Notes: generated by a model not told the origin, from the sequence alone. A stretch of 40,477 bases of DNA from Nitrospirota bacterium (GCA_021811105.1 JAJZPM010000033.1:1-40477), one strand, 5' to 3'. Shown: positions 24,950 to 32,950, counted from the first letter of the stretch. Made by a program: numbers and translations.

Positions 24950-25477
24950 ATGAAGAAAATAATTGTCCTGCTGCTTCTTGCACTGGCGGCCGTCTCATGT
25001 CAGAAGAAGGAGGAGCCGAAACCGCAATACCAGTTCCCGACTGGTCCTGTCCAGACCGGACCGATACAGGATGATACAGCGATGCTGAAGGAAGTGGTGA
25101 AGAACGATCCGAAGAATGTCGCCGCATGGATAAAGCTCGGGAACGCAATGATGGATACGAACCGTTTCAGCGAGGCGATCGATGCATACCAGAAGGCGCT
25201 TGCGCTGGACCCGAAGAATGTCGACGTGAGAGTCGACATGGGGACCTGCTACCGGAATACCGGCAAGCCCGATGTCGCGGAGAAGGAGTACAGGGAGGCG
25301 CTCGAGATAAACCCTAACCATCCCATTGCGCACCGGAACCTTGGGGTCGTCCTGGCCGATCTGAAGGACAATGCCCAGGCGGTGAAGGAGTTCGAGAGGT
25401 ATCTCCAGCTTGCCCCGAACGCTCCCGATGCGCCGACGATCAGAAATCTCATGCAGCAACTGAAGGCCGCCAAATAA
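24950..25477 (+). CDS. TPR-repeat lipoprotein
   Basis: A 175-residue lipoprotein: signal MKKIIVLLLLALAAVSC with acylated Cys17, then a Pro/Gln-rich linker. Three TPR units follow (about 52-85, 86-119, 120-153) with the WIKLGNAMMDTNRFSEAIDAYQKALALDP pattern interrupted only by normal variation; written in pieces: AAWIKLGNAM, FSEAIDAYQKAL, AEKEYREAL. TPR lipoproteins scaffold envelope complexes; no partner can be named. GGAGGAACC precedes the ATG, and TACAAT at 24919 is a possible -10 box. It is followed within seven bases by uvrC. Confidence 0.85.
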   Translation: MKKIIVLLLLALAAVSCQKKEEPKPQYQFPTGPVQTGPIQDDTAMLKEVVKNDPKNVAAWIKLGNAMMDTNRFSEAIDAYQKALALDPKNVDVRVDMGTCYRNTGKPDVAEKEYREALEINPNHPIAHRNLGVVLADLKDNAQAVKEFERYLQLAPNAPDAPTIRNLMQQLKAAK

Positions 25478-25484
25478 TTTTATT

Positions 25485-27359
25485 TTGCGGACGATTCAGG
25501 ATAAGCTCGCACGCGTGCCGGCCAAGCCGGGCGTCTATTTTTTCAAGGACGAAAAAGGCAGGATACTCTATGTAGGCAAGGCAAGGGACCTGAAAAACCG
25601 CCTTCGCAGCTACTTTCAGAAATCCGCGGCCCTCGACGAAAGGAAGGCCGCTATGGTGAGGAGCGTCAGGGACTTTGAATACACCGTTACCGAGAACGAA
25701 CTCGAGGCCTTTGTGCTCGAAGCTAACCTCATCAAGCAGTTCCGGCCGAGATACAATATACTCCTCAGGGACGACAAGAGCTACCCCTACCTGAAATTAA
25801 CGGTGAACGAAACATGGCCGCGTCTCGAAGTGGTGAGGAGGGTCCAGAAAGACGGGGCGCGATACTTCGGTCCGTACGTCCCCGCAGGCGCGATGTGGGA
25901 AATCCTCTCCTTTATCCGGAACAATTTTAATATCAGGACCTGCAAATATTCACTCGAAAAGAGGATGAGGCCGTGTATCCAGCACCAGATCAAGAGGTGC
26001 ATCGCTCCTTGCGGCGGCCACGTGGATCATGATGAATATATGCAGATGATCGACGAGGTGAGGCTCCTCCTTGAGGGCAGGAACAGCGGCCTTCTCAACG
26101 TCCTCGAGAAAAAGATGAGGCGGCTTTCCGCCGAAATGAAGTATGAGGAGGCGGCGCTCCTGCGGGACAGGATACGGGCGATCAGGCAGATATCCGAAAG
26201 GCAGAAGGCGGTCGCTCCTCAACTCGGAGATGTGGACGTTATCGGGATTTTCAGAGAAGCGGGCAGAGCGGTCTTTAAGATATTATTCATTCGAAACGGC
26301 TTCATGATCGGATCACGGCATTTCATCATCGTCGATGCGGCAGGGGAGACAGACGGTGCCCTGCTCGGCAATTTCATCGGACGGTTCTATGAAAAAGAGA
26401 TCATCCCTGCGCCTGAAGTCCTTTGTCCGTTTCGTCCTGAAGACGCCGGGCTGCTCGCCTCATGGCTTTCCGGCAGGCGGGACTCGGCGGTGAAGATCGC
26501 CGTGCCCAAAAGGGGGATCAGGAAGAAACTTGTGGCGATGGCGGAAGAGAACGCCCTGCTTCTTTCCCGGAGCGACCGGGGACCGGAGGGGACCGCACCG
26601 ACGGAGAGGCTCACGGAATTCCTCGGGCTCGAAAAAGTCCCGGAAGATATCGGGGCGTTCGATATTTCTAACATCGCGGGCAAGGAGCCGGTCGGCGCCT
26701 TTGTCTATTGGGCGGACGGCATGTTTCGAAAAGACAAATACCGGCATATCCGGATGGACGCGGTGCAGGGGCCGGATGATTACGCGATGATGAAGGAGAT
26801 GGTTAGGAGGACTTTTAAAAAGTCAGGAGTCGGGAGTGAGGAGTCAGGAATGAGGCGCAAAGAAGAAAACACCTCACACCTTGCACCTCACCCCTCACGT
26901 CTTACGCCTTTGCCTGTGCCTGATCTCATCGTAATTGACGGTGGAAAGGGACAGCTCGGGGCTGCACGGAAGGCATTGGAAGAACTCGGTATTGACACGG
27001 CGGTCATAGCGGTTGCAAAAGACCCTGACAGGGCCTTTCTCGCGGACCGGGAAGAGCCCCTCAGTCTGGAAGACGGCGGTGCTCCGTCGCTCCTCCTCAG
27101 GAGGATACGGGACGAGGTCCACCGGTTTGCGGTCCGCTATCACAAGAAACTGCGGGCGAAGAGGACCTTCGAATCGCCTCTCGAAAAGATCCCCGGGGTC
27201 GCGAGGAAAAGGAGATTTGCCCTGCTAAAACATTTCGGAAGTATCGAGGCGATCAGAAGCGCCCCGGTCGAAGAGATCGCGGGGCTCAAGGGTTTTCACA
27301 GAAAGATCGCGGAGAAGATACACGAATCACTGGCGAAGTCAGAGAAGGAGACAGCATGA
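25485..27359 (+). CDS. uvrC: Excinuclease ABC subunit C (UvrC)
   Basis: The 624-residue nuclease that makes both incisions in nucleotide excision repair with UvrAB. GIY-YIG domain at 12-95 (KPGVYFF, ILYVGKARDLKNRL), UVR domain near 205-235 (KYEEAALLRDRI), RNase-H-like endonuclease domain with ISNIAGKEPVGAFV near 395 and DLIVIDGGKGQL near 480, then tandem helix-hairpin-helix near 560-615. The start is a TTG at 25485 with no clear Shine-Dalgarno, seven bases after the TPR gene, so translation is probably coupled. Residues about 446-477, between MVRRTFKK and VPDLIVIDGG, are a low-complexity insert encoded by an inverted-repeat element (26822-26909). Its TGA overlaps the next ATG. Confidence 0.95.
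   Translation: MRTIQDKLARVPAKPGVYFFKDEKGRILYVGKARDLKNRLRSYFQKSAALDERKAAMVRSVRDFEYTVTENELEAFVLEANLIKQFRPRYNILLRDDKSYPYLKLTVNETWPRLEVVRRVQKDGARYFGPYVPAGAMWEILSFIRNNFNIRTCKYSLEKRMRPCIQHQIKRCIAPCGGHVDHDEYMQMIDEVRLLLEGRNSGLLNVLEKKMRRLSAEMKYEEAALLRDRIRAIRQISERQKAVAPQLGDVDVIGIFREAGRAVFKILFIRNGFMIGSRHFIIVDAAGETDGALLGNFIGRFYEKEIIPAPEVLCPFRPEDAGLLASWLSGRRDSAVKIAVPKRGIRKKLVAMAEENALLLSRSDRGPEGTAPTERLTEFLGLEKVPEDIGAFDISNIAGKEPVGAFVYWADGMFRKDKYRHIRMDAVQGPDDYAMMKEMVRRTFKKSGVGSEESGMRRKEENTSHLAPHPSRLTPLPVPDLIVIDGGKGQLGAARKALEELGIDTAVIAVAKDPDRAFLADREEPLSLEDGGAPSLLLRRIRDEVHRFAVRYHKKLRAKRTFESPLEKIPGVARKRRFALLKHFGSIEAIRSAPVEEIAGLKGFHRKIAEKIHESLAKSEKETA
26822..26909. repeat. GAGTGAGG-type inverted repeat inserted in frame in uvrC
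   Basis: The left arm GTCAGGAGTCGGGAGTGAGG starts at 26822. The right arm near 26870-26909 is built of CACCTCAC, CACCTCACCCCTCAC and TTACGCC, roughly its reverse complement. The frame stays open and adds about 30 residues rich in Ser, Glu, Pro and His at a surface position just before a conserved UvrC strand. Relatives have a short linker here. Confidence 0.65.
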
Positions 27360-28285
27360 AAATTTTTATTTCGGGCTCGCTCGCATACGACAGGATCATG
27401 GATTTTCCGGGAAGGTTTTCGGACCATATCCTCCCTGATAAACTCCATATACTGAACGTCTGCTTTACCGTCAACGGCATGATCGAGAAGTTCGGGGGCA
27501 CCGCCGGAAACGTTGCCTATTCGCTTAGCCTCCTGGGGGAAAGACCGGTCGTAGTCGCTACGATCGGCAAAGACTACGCGGCCTATTTCTCGTGGCTCAA
27601 GCAAAACGGTATCCCTGTCGAAGGCATCAGGATCATCGATGAGGAATTCACTGCGGGGGCCTATATTACCACCGACAAGGCCGACAATCAGATAACCGGG
27701 TTCAACCCTGGTGCGATGAAGCACCGGGCAGGCTATTCGCTCGAAAAGGCAGACGGCGGGGCGATTTGCCTGGTCGCGCCTGGTAACCTCGGGGACATGA
27801 TCGGATACGCTGAGGACTGCAGGAAGGGTGGGATACCGTATGTCTGCGATCCCGGGCAGTCGCTCACGCAGTGGGACGGAAAGGCGCTGAGAGAATGGAT
27901 CAGGGGGTCTCTGCTTCTGATTACAAACGATTATGAACTCGAGTTGGTGATGAAGATGACCGGCGAGGACAAAAGGGGGCTTTTGAGCCTGACAGGGACG
28001 CTGATTACTACCCTCGGCGAAAAGGGGTCGCTCGTGAGCACGCCGCACTCAGCGGTCCCCATCCCCGCGGCAGAGGTGGATAACGTGGTCGATCCGACGG
28101 GCGCAGGGGATGCATACCGGTCTGGGCTGCTGAAAGGGCTTGCGGGAGGGAAGGACATGTTGACCGCTGCGAAGATGGGAACGGTGGCTGCCGCCTACGC
28201 AGTCGAAAGGTACGGCACCCAGGAGCACCGCTTTTCGCATGAAGACTTCATGGAGCGATACCGCCGGAACTTCGGGGAGAGGTAA
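27356..28285 (+). CDS. PfkB-family carbohydrate/nucleoside kinase
   Basis: A 309-residue ribokinase-fold kinase. The N-terminal part has KFGGTAGNVAYSLSLLG near 44-60 (sugar-binding, oxyanion side) and the C-terminal signature DPTGAGDAYRSG at 246-257, with Asp252 as catalytic base. It resembles the archaeal-type nucleoside/adenosine kinase branch more than fructokinases because of the GSLAYDRIMDFPG opening, but the substrate cannot be fixed from sequence. ATGA overlap with uvrC indicates cotranscription. It ends an operon that began at dnaE or at the TPR gene. Confidence 0.88.
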   Translation: MKIFISGSLAYDRIMDFPGRFSDHILPDKLHILNVCFTVNGMIEKFGGTAGNVAYSLSLLGERPVVVATIGKDYAAYFSWLKQNGIPVEGIRIIDEEFTAGAYITTDKADNQITGFNPGAMKHRAGYSLEKADGGAICLVAPGNLGDMIGYAEDCRKGGIPYVCDPGQSLTQWDGKALREWIRGSLLLITNDYELELVMKMTGEDKRGLLSLTGTLITTLGEKGSLVSTPHSAVPIPAAEVDNVVDPTGAGDAYRSGLLKGLAGGKDMLTAAKMGTVAAAYAVERYGTQEHRFSHEDFMERYRRNFGER

Positions 28286-28331
28286 CTTGGGGGGGGCGAC
28301 CAATTTATTGGTAGCGTCCTGGAGTATGTTG

Positions 28332-28372
28332 AATATTCCCCCTTTGGCAAAGGGGGATGAAGGGGGATTTTT
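28332..28372 (+). repeat. REP-like palindrome, unit 1 of a pair
   Basis: AATATTCCCCCTTTGGCAAA, then GGGGGATGAAGGGGGATTTTT: a hairpin (CCCCCTTTG/CAAAGGGGG) with the family's purine-rich tail. Its partner lies 28 bases away. Confidence 0.8.
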
Positions 28373-28399
28373 CAGAATAATAGGATATCATCTTTCAAT

Positions 28400-28440
28400 A
28401 AATCTCCCCTAGCCCTTTTCCAAAGAGGGGTTTTAAGAAT
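28400..28440 (-). repeat. REP-like palindrome, unit 2 of a pair
   Basis: AAATCTCCCCTAGCCC, then TTTTCCAAAGAGGGGTTTT: the inverted-orientation partner of 28332-28372, with a degenerate hairpin. The pair sits between the PfkB gene and the regulated leader of the next gene and could also end transcription from upstream. Confidence 0.7.
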
Positions 28441-28475
28441 ACCAGCTTTTCCCCCAGGCCTGTATCACGGTTAGC

Positions 28476-28506
28476 TTGGAAATTTTGTGCTGCTCTCCGG
28501 TAGAAT
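28476..28506 (+). promoter_or_regulatory. Weak putative promoter of the GGDEF-EAL gene
   Basis: TTGGAA at 28476-28481 and TAGAAT at 28501-28506, with a long 19-base spacer. The implied start (about 28513) coincides with the first base of the foldable leader, which is the main reason to mention it. Confidence 0.35.
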
Positions 28507-28512
28507 ATCCGG

Positions 28513-28563
28513 AGGGATTGCTCGGTAAAGGCGCAGGAAAACGCGGCGTTTTCCGAAATCCCT
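28513..28563 (+). ncRNA. Structured 5' leader, candidate cis-regulatory RNA
   Basis: AGGGATT at 28513-28519 pairs with AATCCCT at 28557-28563. Inside lies a strong hairpin GGAAAACGC/GCGTTTTCC (28536-28554) next to an unpaired GCTCGGTAAAGGCGCA. The ribosome-binding site GAGGGA follows directly. An upstream hairpin CTCCGG/CCGGAG (28495-28514) shares two bases with the outer stem. It does not match the c-di-GMP-I or -II riboswitch consensus that I know. The call as a regulatory RNA is an inference from base pairing and position. Confidence 0.35.
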
Positions 28564-28573
28564 GAGGGAAAAA

Positions 28574-31081
28574 ATGAGGCATAAAATAACAGTTTATCTC
28601 CTCTCTCTTTTCGCGTTTTTCGCCGCCGGCGCGATATTGGCCGTCTTTTATATCAGGACTACCACTGAAGAAGTCGACCGTCTCCTTATGCTTCATCAGA
28701 TAGAGGACCTGCGTCAGAACCTGGTGATGAGCGTGCAGAGGGTCCAGGCAGACCTGTACACCGTACGAAGCGCTCCCGGCGAAAACATCGAGCCTATTAT
28801 CGAGAATGTATCGACTCTCGAAGTGCGCGCCGGGCACTGCACTTCCTGTCATCACGAGCCTCTGGTGACAAAGGAACTTGAAAGGATGCAGTCGCTTGTC
28901 CATGGCTATCAGGATGCCCTGAGCCAGTACATCACGGCTTCTGCCGATGCGAAACGGATCGAAGGACTGAAGCTCGGCGCGGTGGGCATAGGCAACAAGA
29001 TCCTATTTGCCGCCGAGGGCATGTCGGTCAGGGCGGGTGACGAGCTCGGAAAGATGACCAGATCCGTGATGGTAAAAATAGAAAGGGTCAAAACAATCCT
29101 CTATGCGACCATCATTTTGTCGTGTATCCTCGGGATTGTTATCTCGGTGCGTCTTACCATGGCCGTCACGCATCCCGTAAATGAACTCGTGAAGGCGGCC
29201 CGTGCGATCGAGCTGGGTGAAGTAGGATATACGATTTCTTATTCTGACAAGACCGAACTGGGCGAGCTTGCCGGCGTGGTTAACAGGATGAGCGCGGCAC
29301 TGGAAGACGGATATACGAAACTCCATAGTGAAATCATCGAACGCAAGAAGACCGAGGAGGCGCTGCGGCAGAGCGAGGAAAGGTATGCCCTTGCCGCGCG
29401 TGCCGCAAACGACGGACTCTGGGACTGGCAACTCTCCCAGAACAAAGTCTATTTTTCGAGCCGCTGGAAGAGCATGCTGGGGTACGAGGGTGCCGATCTG
29501 GGGACCGGCCCGGAGGAATGGTTCAGGCTGGTGCATCCGGATGACCGGAAACATTTTGAAGCCAAGATCGCCACGCATGTAAACGGCCACACGACACACC
29601 TGGAATGCGAGTACCGAATCCTGCACAAGGACGGCGCATATCGATGGGTGCTGAATCGCGGGCTTGCAGTGAGAGACATAAACGGAAAAGCCTACCGGAT
29701 GGCCGGTTCACAGACCGATATCACCGAGAGGAAAATGGCGGAGAAGCAGCTGCTCTTTGATGCCTTCCATGACGCCCTGACGGGTTTGCCGAACCGGGCG
29801 CTTTTCACGGACCGCCTCCAGCACCGACTGCGGCAGGCGGCCAAGAGCAAACAGCGGCCCACGGGATATATGTTCGCGGTGCTCTTCATTGATCTGGACC
29901 GATTCAAGATAATCAACGATAGCCTCGGCCATCTCATTGGCGACCGCCTGCTCGTGGCCGTCAGCCGGAGACTGACCGAGTCTGTCCGGCCCGGGGATAC
30001 CGTGGCGCGCCTGGGAGGGGACGAATTCGCGGTTCTCCTCGAGGACGTCAGGGACAGGGAACATGCTGAGCAGGTCACGGAGCGACTCCAGAAGGAGCTG
30101 CCGGCACCCTTCCTTATCGAAGGCCATGAGGTATTTACTACTGCAAGCATCGGGATCGCCCTCAGTTCGCAGGATTACGAGAGGCCCGAAGACATGATCC
30201 GAGATGCGGACATCGCGATGTACCAGGCTAAGGCGAGAGGCAAGGCGCATCACGCGGTGTTTGAGTCGGGAATGTATACCACCGCAGTGGCCCGTCTCGA
30301 GACAGAGACGGACCTGCGCAGGGCGGTCGAGCATGGCGACTTTGTCGTGCACTACCAGCCGATTATCGAACTCAGCACAGACGGCCTTATCGGGTTCGAG
30401 GCGCTTGTGCGCTGGAACCACCCGGTGCGGGGCCTCGTGTATCCGGCAGATTTTATTCCCCTTGCAGAGGAGACCGGACTTATTTTCCAGATCGGGGAAT
30501 GGATACTCAACGAGGCCTGCAGCCAGCTGCGCAGCTGGCGGAGCCAGTACCCTATGCACGCCGGTTTGAAGATGAGTCTGAATATCTCGAGCCGGCAGTT
30601 TCTGCAGTCCGATCTGGCGCAGAAGATCAGTCAGGCCCTCCAGAAGAATGCGCTCGATGCCTCCAATCTCACTATAGAAATAACCGAAAGTATGATCATG
30701 GAGAACATCGATTCTGCGGTGGAGGTGCTGAAACAACTGCAGGCGATGGGCGTCCATATCCACATAGACGACTTCGGCACGGGATATTCATCACTTAGTT
30801 ACCTCCAGCGGTTCCCGGTGAACGCGCTGAAGATCGACCGGTCGTTCGTCGACAAGATGCATATCGACAAGGAGAACCTCGAGATCGTCAAAGCGATCGT
30901 TTCCATGGCGGGCAACCTGAAACTCGACCTGATTGCCGAGGGGCTCGAAAAGACCGACCAGCTTGTCCGCCTGCGGGAACTGAATTGCGCCTACGGTCAG
31001 GGATTTCTGCTCTCCAGACCGATGGATGCCGCTGCGGCCGAATCCTGGATGCAGAAGAAGTTTCGGGGCATGGCTCCCTGA
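28574..31081 (+). CDS. Periplasmic haem-c sensor with HAMP, PAS, GGDEF and EAL domains
   Basis: An 835-residue inner-membrane c-di-GMP enzyme. A membrane helix near 6-26 and a second near 176-200 enclose a periplasmic sensor with Cys89-Thr-Ser-Cys92-His93, a c-type haem attachment motif, followed by another His. Then HAMP (about 200-250), PAS/PAC (about 275-395, WRLVHPDD-like WFRLVHPDDRKHF), GGDEF and EAL domains. The cyclase motif GGDEF (481-485) is intact, with an R-P-G-D inhibitory site five residues upstream. The phosphodiesterase residues also look intact (EALVRW at 609, NISSRQF, EITES, DDFGTG, LKIDRSF, IAEG). It could therefore make or destroy c-di-GMP in response to redox state or a small gas. 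C-di-GMP commonly controls pili such as those encoded upstream. GAGGGA precedes the ATG; the message may carry a folded leader. Confidence 0.92.
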   Translation: MRHKITVYLLSLFAFFAAGAILAVFYIRTTTEEVDRLLMLHQIEDLRQNLVMSVQRVQADLYTVRSAPGENIEPIIENVSTLEVRAGHCTSCHHEPLVTKELERMQSLVHGYQDALSQYITASADAKRIEGLKLGAVGIGNKILFAAEGMSVRAGDELGKMTRSVMVKIERVKTILYATIILSCILGIVISVRLTMAVTHPVNELVKAARAIELGEVGYTISYSDKTELGELAGVVNRMSAALEDGYTKLHSEIIERKKTEEALRQSEERYALAARAANDGLWDWQLSQNKVYFSSRWKSMLGYEGADLGTGPEEWFRLVHPDDRKHFEAKIATHVNGHTTHLECEYRILHKDGAYRWVLNRGLAVRDINGKAYRMAGSQTDITERKMAEKQLLFDAFHDALTGLPNRALFTDRLQHRLRQAAKSKQRPTGYMFAVLFIDLDRFKIINDSLGHLIGDRLLVAVSRRLTESVRPGDTVARLGGDEFAVLLEDVRDREHAEQVTERLQKELPAPFLIEGHEVFTTASIGIALSSQDYERPEDMIRDADIAMYQAKARGKAHHAVFESGMYTTAVARLETETDLRRAVEHGDFVVHYQPIIELSTDGLIGFEALVRWNHPVRGLVYPADFIPLAEETGLIFQIGEWILNEACSQLRSWRSQYPMHAGLKMSLNISSRQFLQSDLAQKISQALQKNALDASNLTIEITESMIMENIDSAVEVLKQLQAMGVHIHIDDFGTGYSSLSYLQRFPVNALKIDRSFVDKMHIDKENLEIVKAIVSMAGNLKLDLIAEGLEKTDQLVRLRELNCAYGQGFLLSRPMDAAAAESWMQKKFRGMAP

Positions 31082-31107
31082 TGGGCGCTCACCCATTCCG
31101 GATGTGA

Positions 31108-31269
31108 TACAATAGCGCCTCCGTACTCAGGGACGCCGAAGGCCGCATCATCGCAGGGATCGAGGTCGTCCGGGACATCACCGCCCGAAAAAGAGCCGAA
31201 AACGAGCTTTGCCGCCGGATAGATAAACTCGGCCATGCTCCTTCAGAACTGATTGCGGTCATAAACGAA
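31108..31269 (+). pseudogene. Remnant of a PAS/PAC domain upstream of a LuxR output domain
   Basis: In the same frame as the following HTH gene, but without any usable start codon, the sequence reads SVLRDAEGRIIAGIEVVRDI then TARKRAENELCRRID. That is a PAC tail of a PAS sensor domain and its linker helix. An in-frame TGA at 31105 precedes it. The bulk of the sensor is missing, so the gene seems to have lost its 5' part by deletion. Confidence 0.65.
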
Positions 31270-31554
31270 GTGTATGAGTCGGGCAGGAACCTGGGTCTTC
31301 CTCTTGCGGAGCCTTTTGCCGGCGAGGCGGGGAAAGATAAAATGATAGCGCCGCACGAAATACTCTCGGCGAGGGAACTGCAGGTCCTGCGCATGATCGC
31401 GTCGGGGAAGGCGGGGAGAACGATAGCGGATGAGTTGTCGCTCAGCGTAAAGACCGTCGCCACCTTCCGGAGCCGCATCCTGAAAAAAATGCGCTTGACA
31501 AACAATGCGCAGCTTGCGCAGTACGCAATAAGACATCGCCTGATTGACGGATAG
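31270..31554 (+). CDS. LuxR-type HTH protein, probable truncated PAS-LuxR regulator
   Basis: A 94-residue product starting at a GTG with no obvious ribosome-binding site. Residues 30-94 are a complete LuxR/FixJ-type HTH: SARELQVLRMIASGKAGRTI, then ADELSLSVKTVATFRSRIL. Together with the upstream PAC remnant it looks like the C-terminal end of a PAS-LuxR regulator. If expressed it would be a DNA-binding domain without sensor, possibly constitutive; otherwise it is decaying. Close to the upstream GGDEF-EAL gene (gap under 200 bases). Confidence 0.6.
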   Translation: MYESGRNLGLPLAEPFAGEAGKDKMIAPHEILSARELQVLRMIASGKAGRTIADELSLSVKTVATFRSRILKKMRLTNNAQLAQYAIRHRLIDG

Positions 31555-31657
31555 CTCACGTTACAGACACCGGACTCACTGCTGTTGCACAGATACCGGA
31601 CGAGAACGCCTAAAGGTCTTGTAACGCTGCCTCCTATTCACAAGCATACTGCGGCGA

Positions 31658-31663
31658 TATAAT
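31658..31663 (+). promoter_or_regulatory. -10 box giving a leaderless message for the APH-fold gene
   Basis: A perfect TATAAT ending five bases before the ATG at 31669, with no Shine-Dalgarno between. The -35 region (31635-31640, TATTCA) is poor. Confidence 0.4.
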
Positions 31664-31668
31664 GAACC

Positions 31669-32715
31669 ATGATCAACGAAGGGGCGATAAAGTCCTATCT
31701 GTTGCAGAAATACGAAGATACCGTCGGCGTCGAGATACGTAAACTCGGCTCCGGCGTGCAGGGCTCCGGGTTCCTCGTGGAACTGAAGACGGAAACGGAA
31801 ACGCGTTCGTACGTCGTCAAGGGTCTGCTCTCAGAAGGGCTCGGGCACGACTATCCTTCGGACAGGGCGGCGGTCTTCCTCCTCGACCTTGAAGAATACA
31901 AAAACCTTCCTAAACACGTGCGGGCGGTCGACGTGCTTTCAGAGATGGAAGACGGCACGGTAAAGTCCATCGGGGGGGGCAGGGAATATTATCTGCTCAT
32001 GGAAAGAGGGGAAGGGACGGACTACTTCCATGACCTTGCGGCGTTTCCGAAGAAGAAGCGCCTTGAGGCAGGCGACATCGCAAAGATAAAGGCGATGGCC
32101 TCGTACCTCGCGAATATTCATTCGGTAAAGAAGAATTCGAAGACGCTTTACTGGCGGAAGCTGAGGGACACGGTCGGTCACGGCGAGTGTCTCATGGGGG
32201 TTTTCGACACCTATCCCGACGGTGTGCTGAGTTATCGGGGAATGGCGGATATCGAGAAAAAGTGCGTCGACTGGAGGGCGAAGCTGAAGCCCCGTCACGC
32301 GCGATTGTCGCAGATACACGGCGATTTTCATCCGGGCAACATATGGTTCAGCGGCGATGAGGATTTCATACTTCTCGACAGAAGCAGGGGACCGTGGGGT
32401 GAGCCGGCAGACGATGTCACGGCGCTGGCGATCAACTATATATTTTTTTCGGCAAGAAACCATGGGGATGTCCGGGGCGCGTATCTGGAAGGGCTGCAGT
32501 TCTTCTTTGATGAGTATATACGCCTTACGGACGACACCGAGATTCACGGCGTGGTCGCTCCCTTTTTTGCGTTCAGGGCGGTGGTTGTCGCGAACCCCAT
32601 CTTCTATCCTGACCTCCCGAAAGATGCGCGGGAAAAGATATTCAACTTTACGCGGGCGGTTCTTTCAGCCGAGCGATTCGACGCGGAGCGGGTGAACGAG
32701 TACCTGAAAGGATAG
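31669..32715 (+). CDS. Aminoglycoside-phosphotransferase-fold (APH) kinase family protein
   Basis: A 348-residue cytoplasmic protein of the APH/choline kinase superfamily. The nucleotide loop is near 26-35 (KLGSGVQGSG), the catalytic loop is His217-Gly-Asp219 in QIHGDFHPGNIWF, and the metal-binding position is LLDRSRGPW near 234, where the usual IDFD/IDW is Asp-Arg. EPADDV follows as in true members. Substrates in this superfamily include aminoglycosides, homoserine, sugars and amino-alcohols; nothing here marks an antibiotic resistance gene. The gene stands alone, ends toward a repeat pair and converges with the exonuclease gene. Confidence 0.85.
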   Translation: MINEGAIKSYLLQKYEDTVGVEIRKLGSGVQGSGFLVELKTETETRSYVVKGLLSEGLGHDYPSDRAAVFLLDLEEYKNLPKHVRAVDVLSEMEDGTVKSIGGGREYYLLMERGEGTDYFHDLAAFPKKKRLEAGDIAKIKAMASYLANIHSVKKNSKTLYWRKLRDTVGHGECLMGVFDTYPDGVLSYRGMADIEKKCVDWRAKLKPRHARLSQIHGDFHPGNIWFSGDEDFILLDRSRGPWGEPADDVTALAINYIFFSARNHGDVRGAYLEGLQFFFDEYIRLTDDTEIHGVVAPFFAFRAVVVANPIFYPDLPKDAREKIFNFTRAVLSAERFDAERVNEYLKG

Positions 32716-32761
32716 AAGGGCATTACGATTTAGAGTCTTCCGAGGACCCTGCCGATAAGGG

Positions 32762-32798
32762 AAAATCCCTTTGGCAAAGGGAGGACAGGAGGGATTTT
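32762..32798. repeat. REP-like palindrome between convergent genes, unit 1
   Basis: AAAATCCCT at 32762-32770 and AGGGATTTT at 32790-32798 enclose CCCTTTGGCAAAGGG, so the whole unit is a nested palindrome. It is followed by TTAC and an A-run. It may serve as a terminator for the APH-fold gene. Confidence 0.8.
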
Positions 32799-32866
32799 AC
32801 AAAAAAATGTTGTCAATATTATGAGGCCGTTATTAAGAGTCTCATAATTGAATTGACAGTAACCAT

Positions 32867-32916
32867 AAAAATCTCCCCCGACCCCTCTTTGCTAAAGAGG
32901 GGGACAGGGAAATATT
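32867..32916. repeat. REP-like palindrome between convergent genes, unit 2
   Basis: AAAAATCTCCCCCGACCC, then CTCTTTGCTAAAGAG, then GGGGACAGGGAAATATT. Same hairpin-plus-tail design. The 68 bases between the two units (32799-32866) show no coding sequence. The gap 32716-32950 holds only these repeats. Confidence 0.8.
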
Positions 32917-32950
32917 ACAGCAAAGTCTAAAGAGCAAAAAATTATTGGAG

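Noticed and set aside
26822-26909. CRISPR-like repeat in uvrC
   Set aside because: The units are inverted and irregular, with no spacers of constant length, and lie inside an open reading frame.
28495-28563. C-di-GMP-I riboswitch in front of the GGDEF-EAL gene
   Set aside because: CTCCGGTAG resembles a piece of that riboswitch, but the CACGCACAGGGCAAACC block and the rest of the fold are absent.
31669-32715. Aminoglycoside resistance gene
   Set aside because: Only the general APH fold is present; the metal site is altered and nothing in the context suggests resistance.
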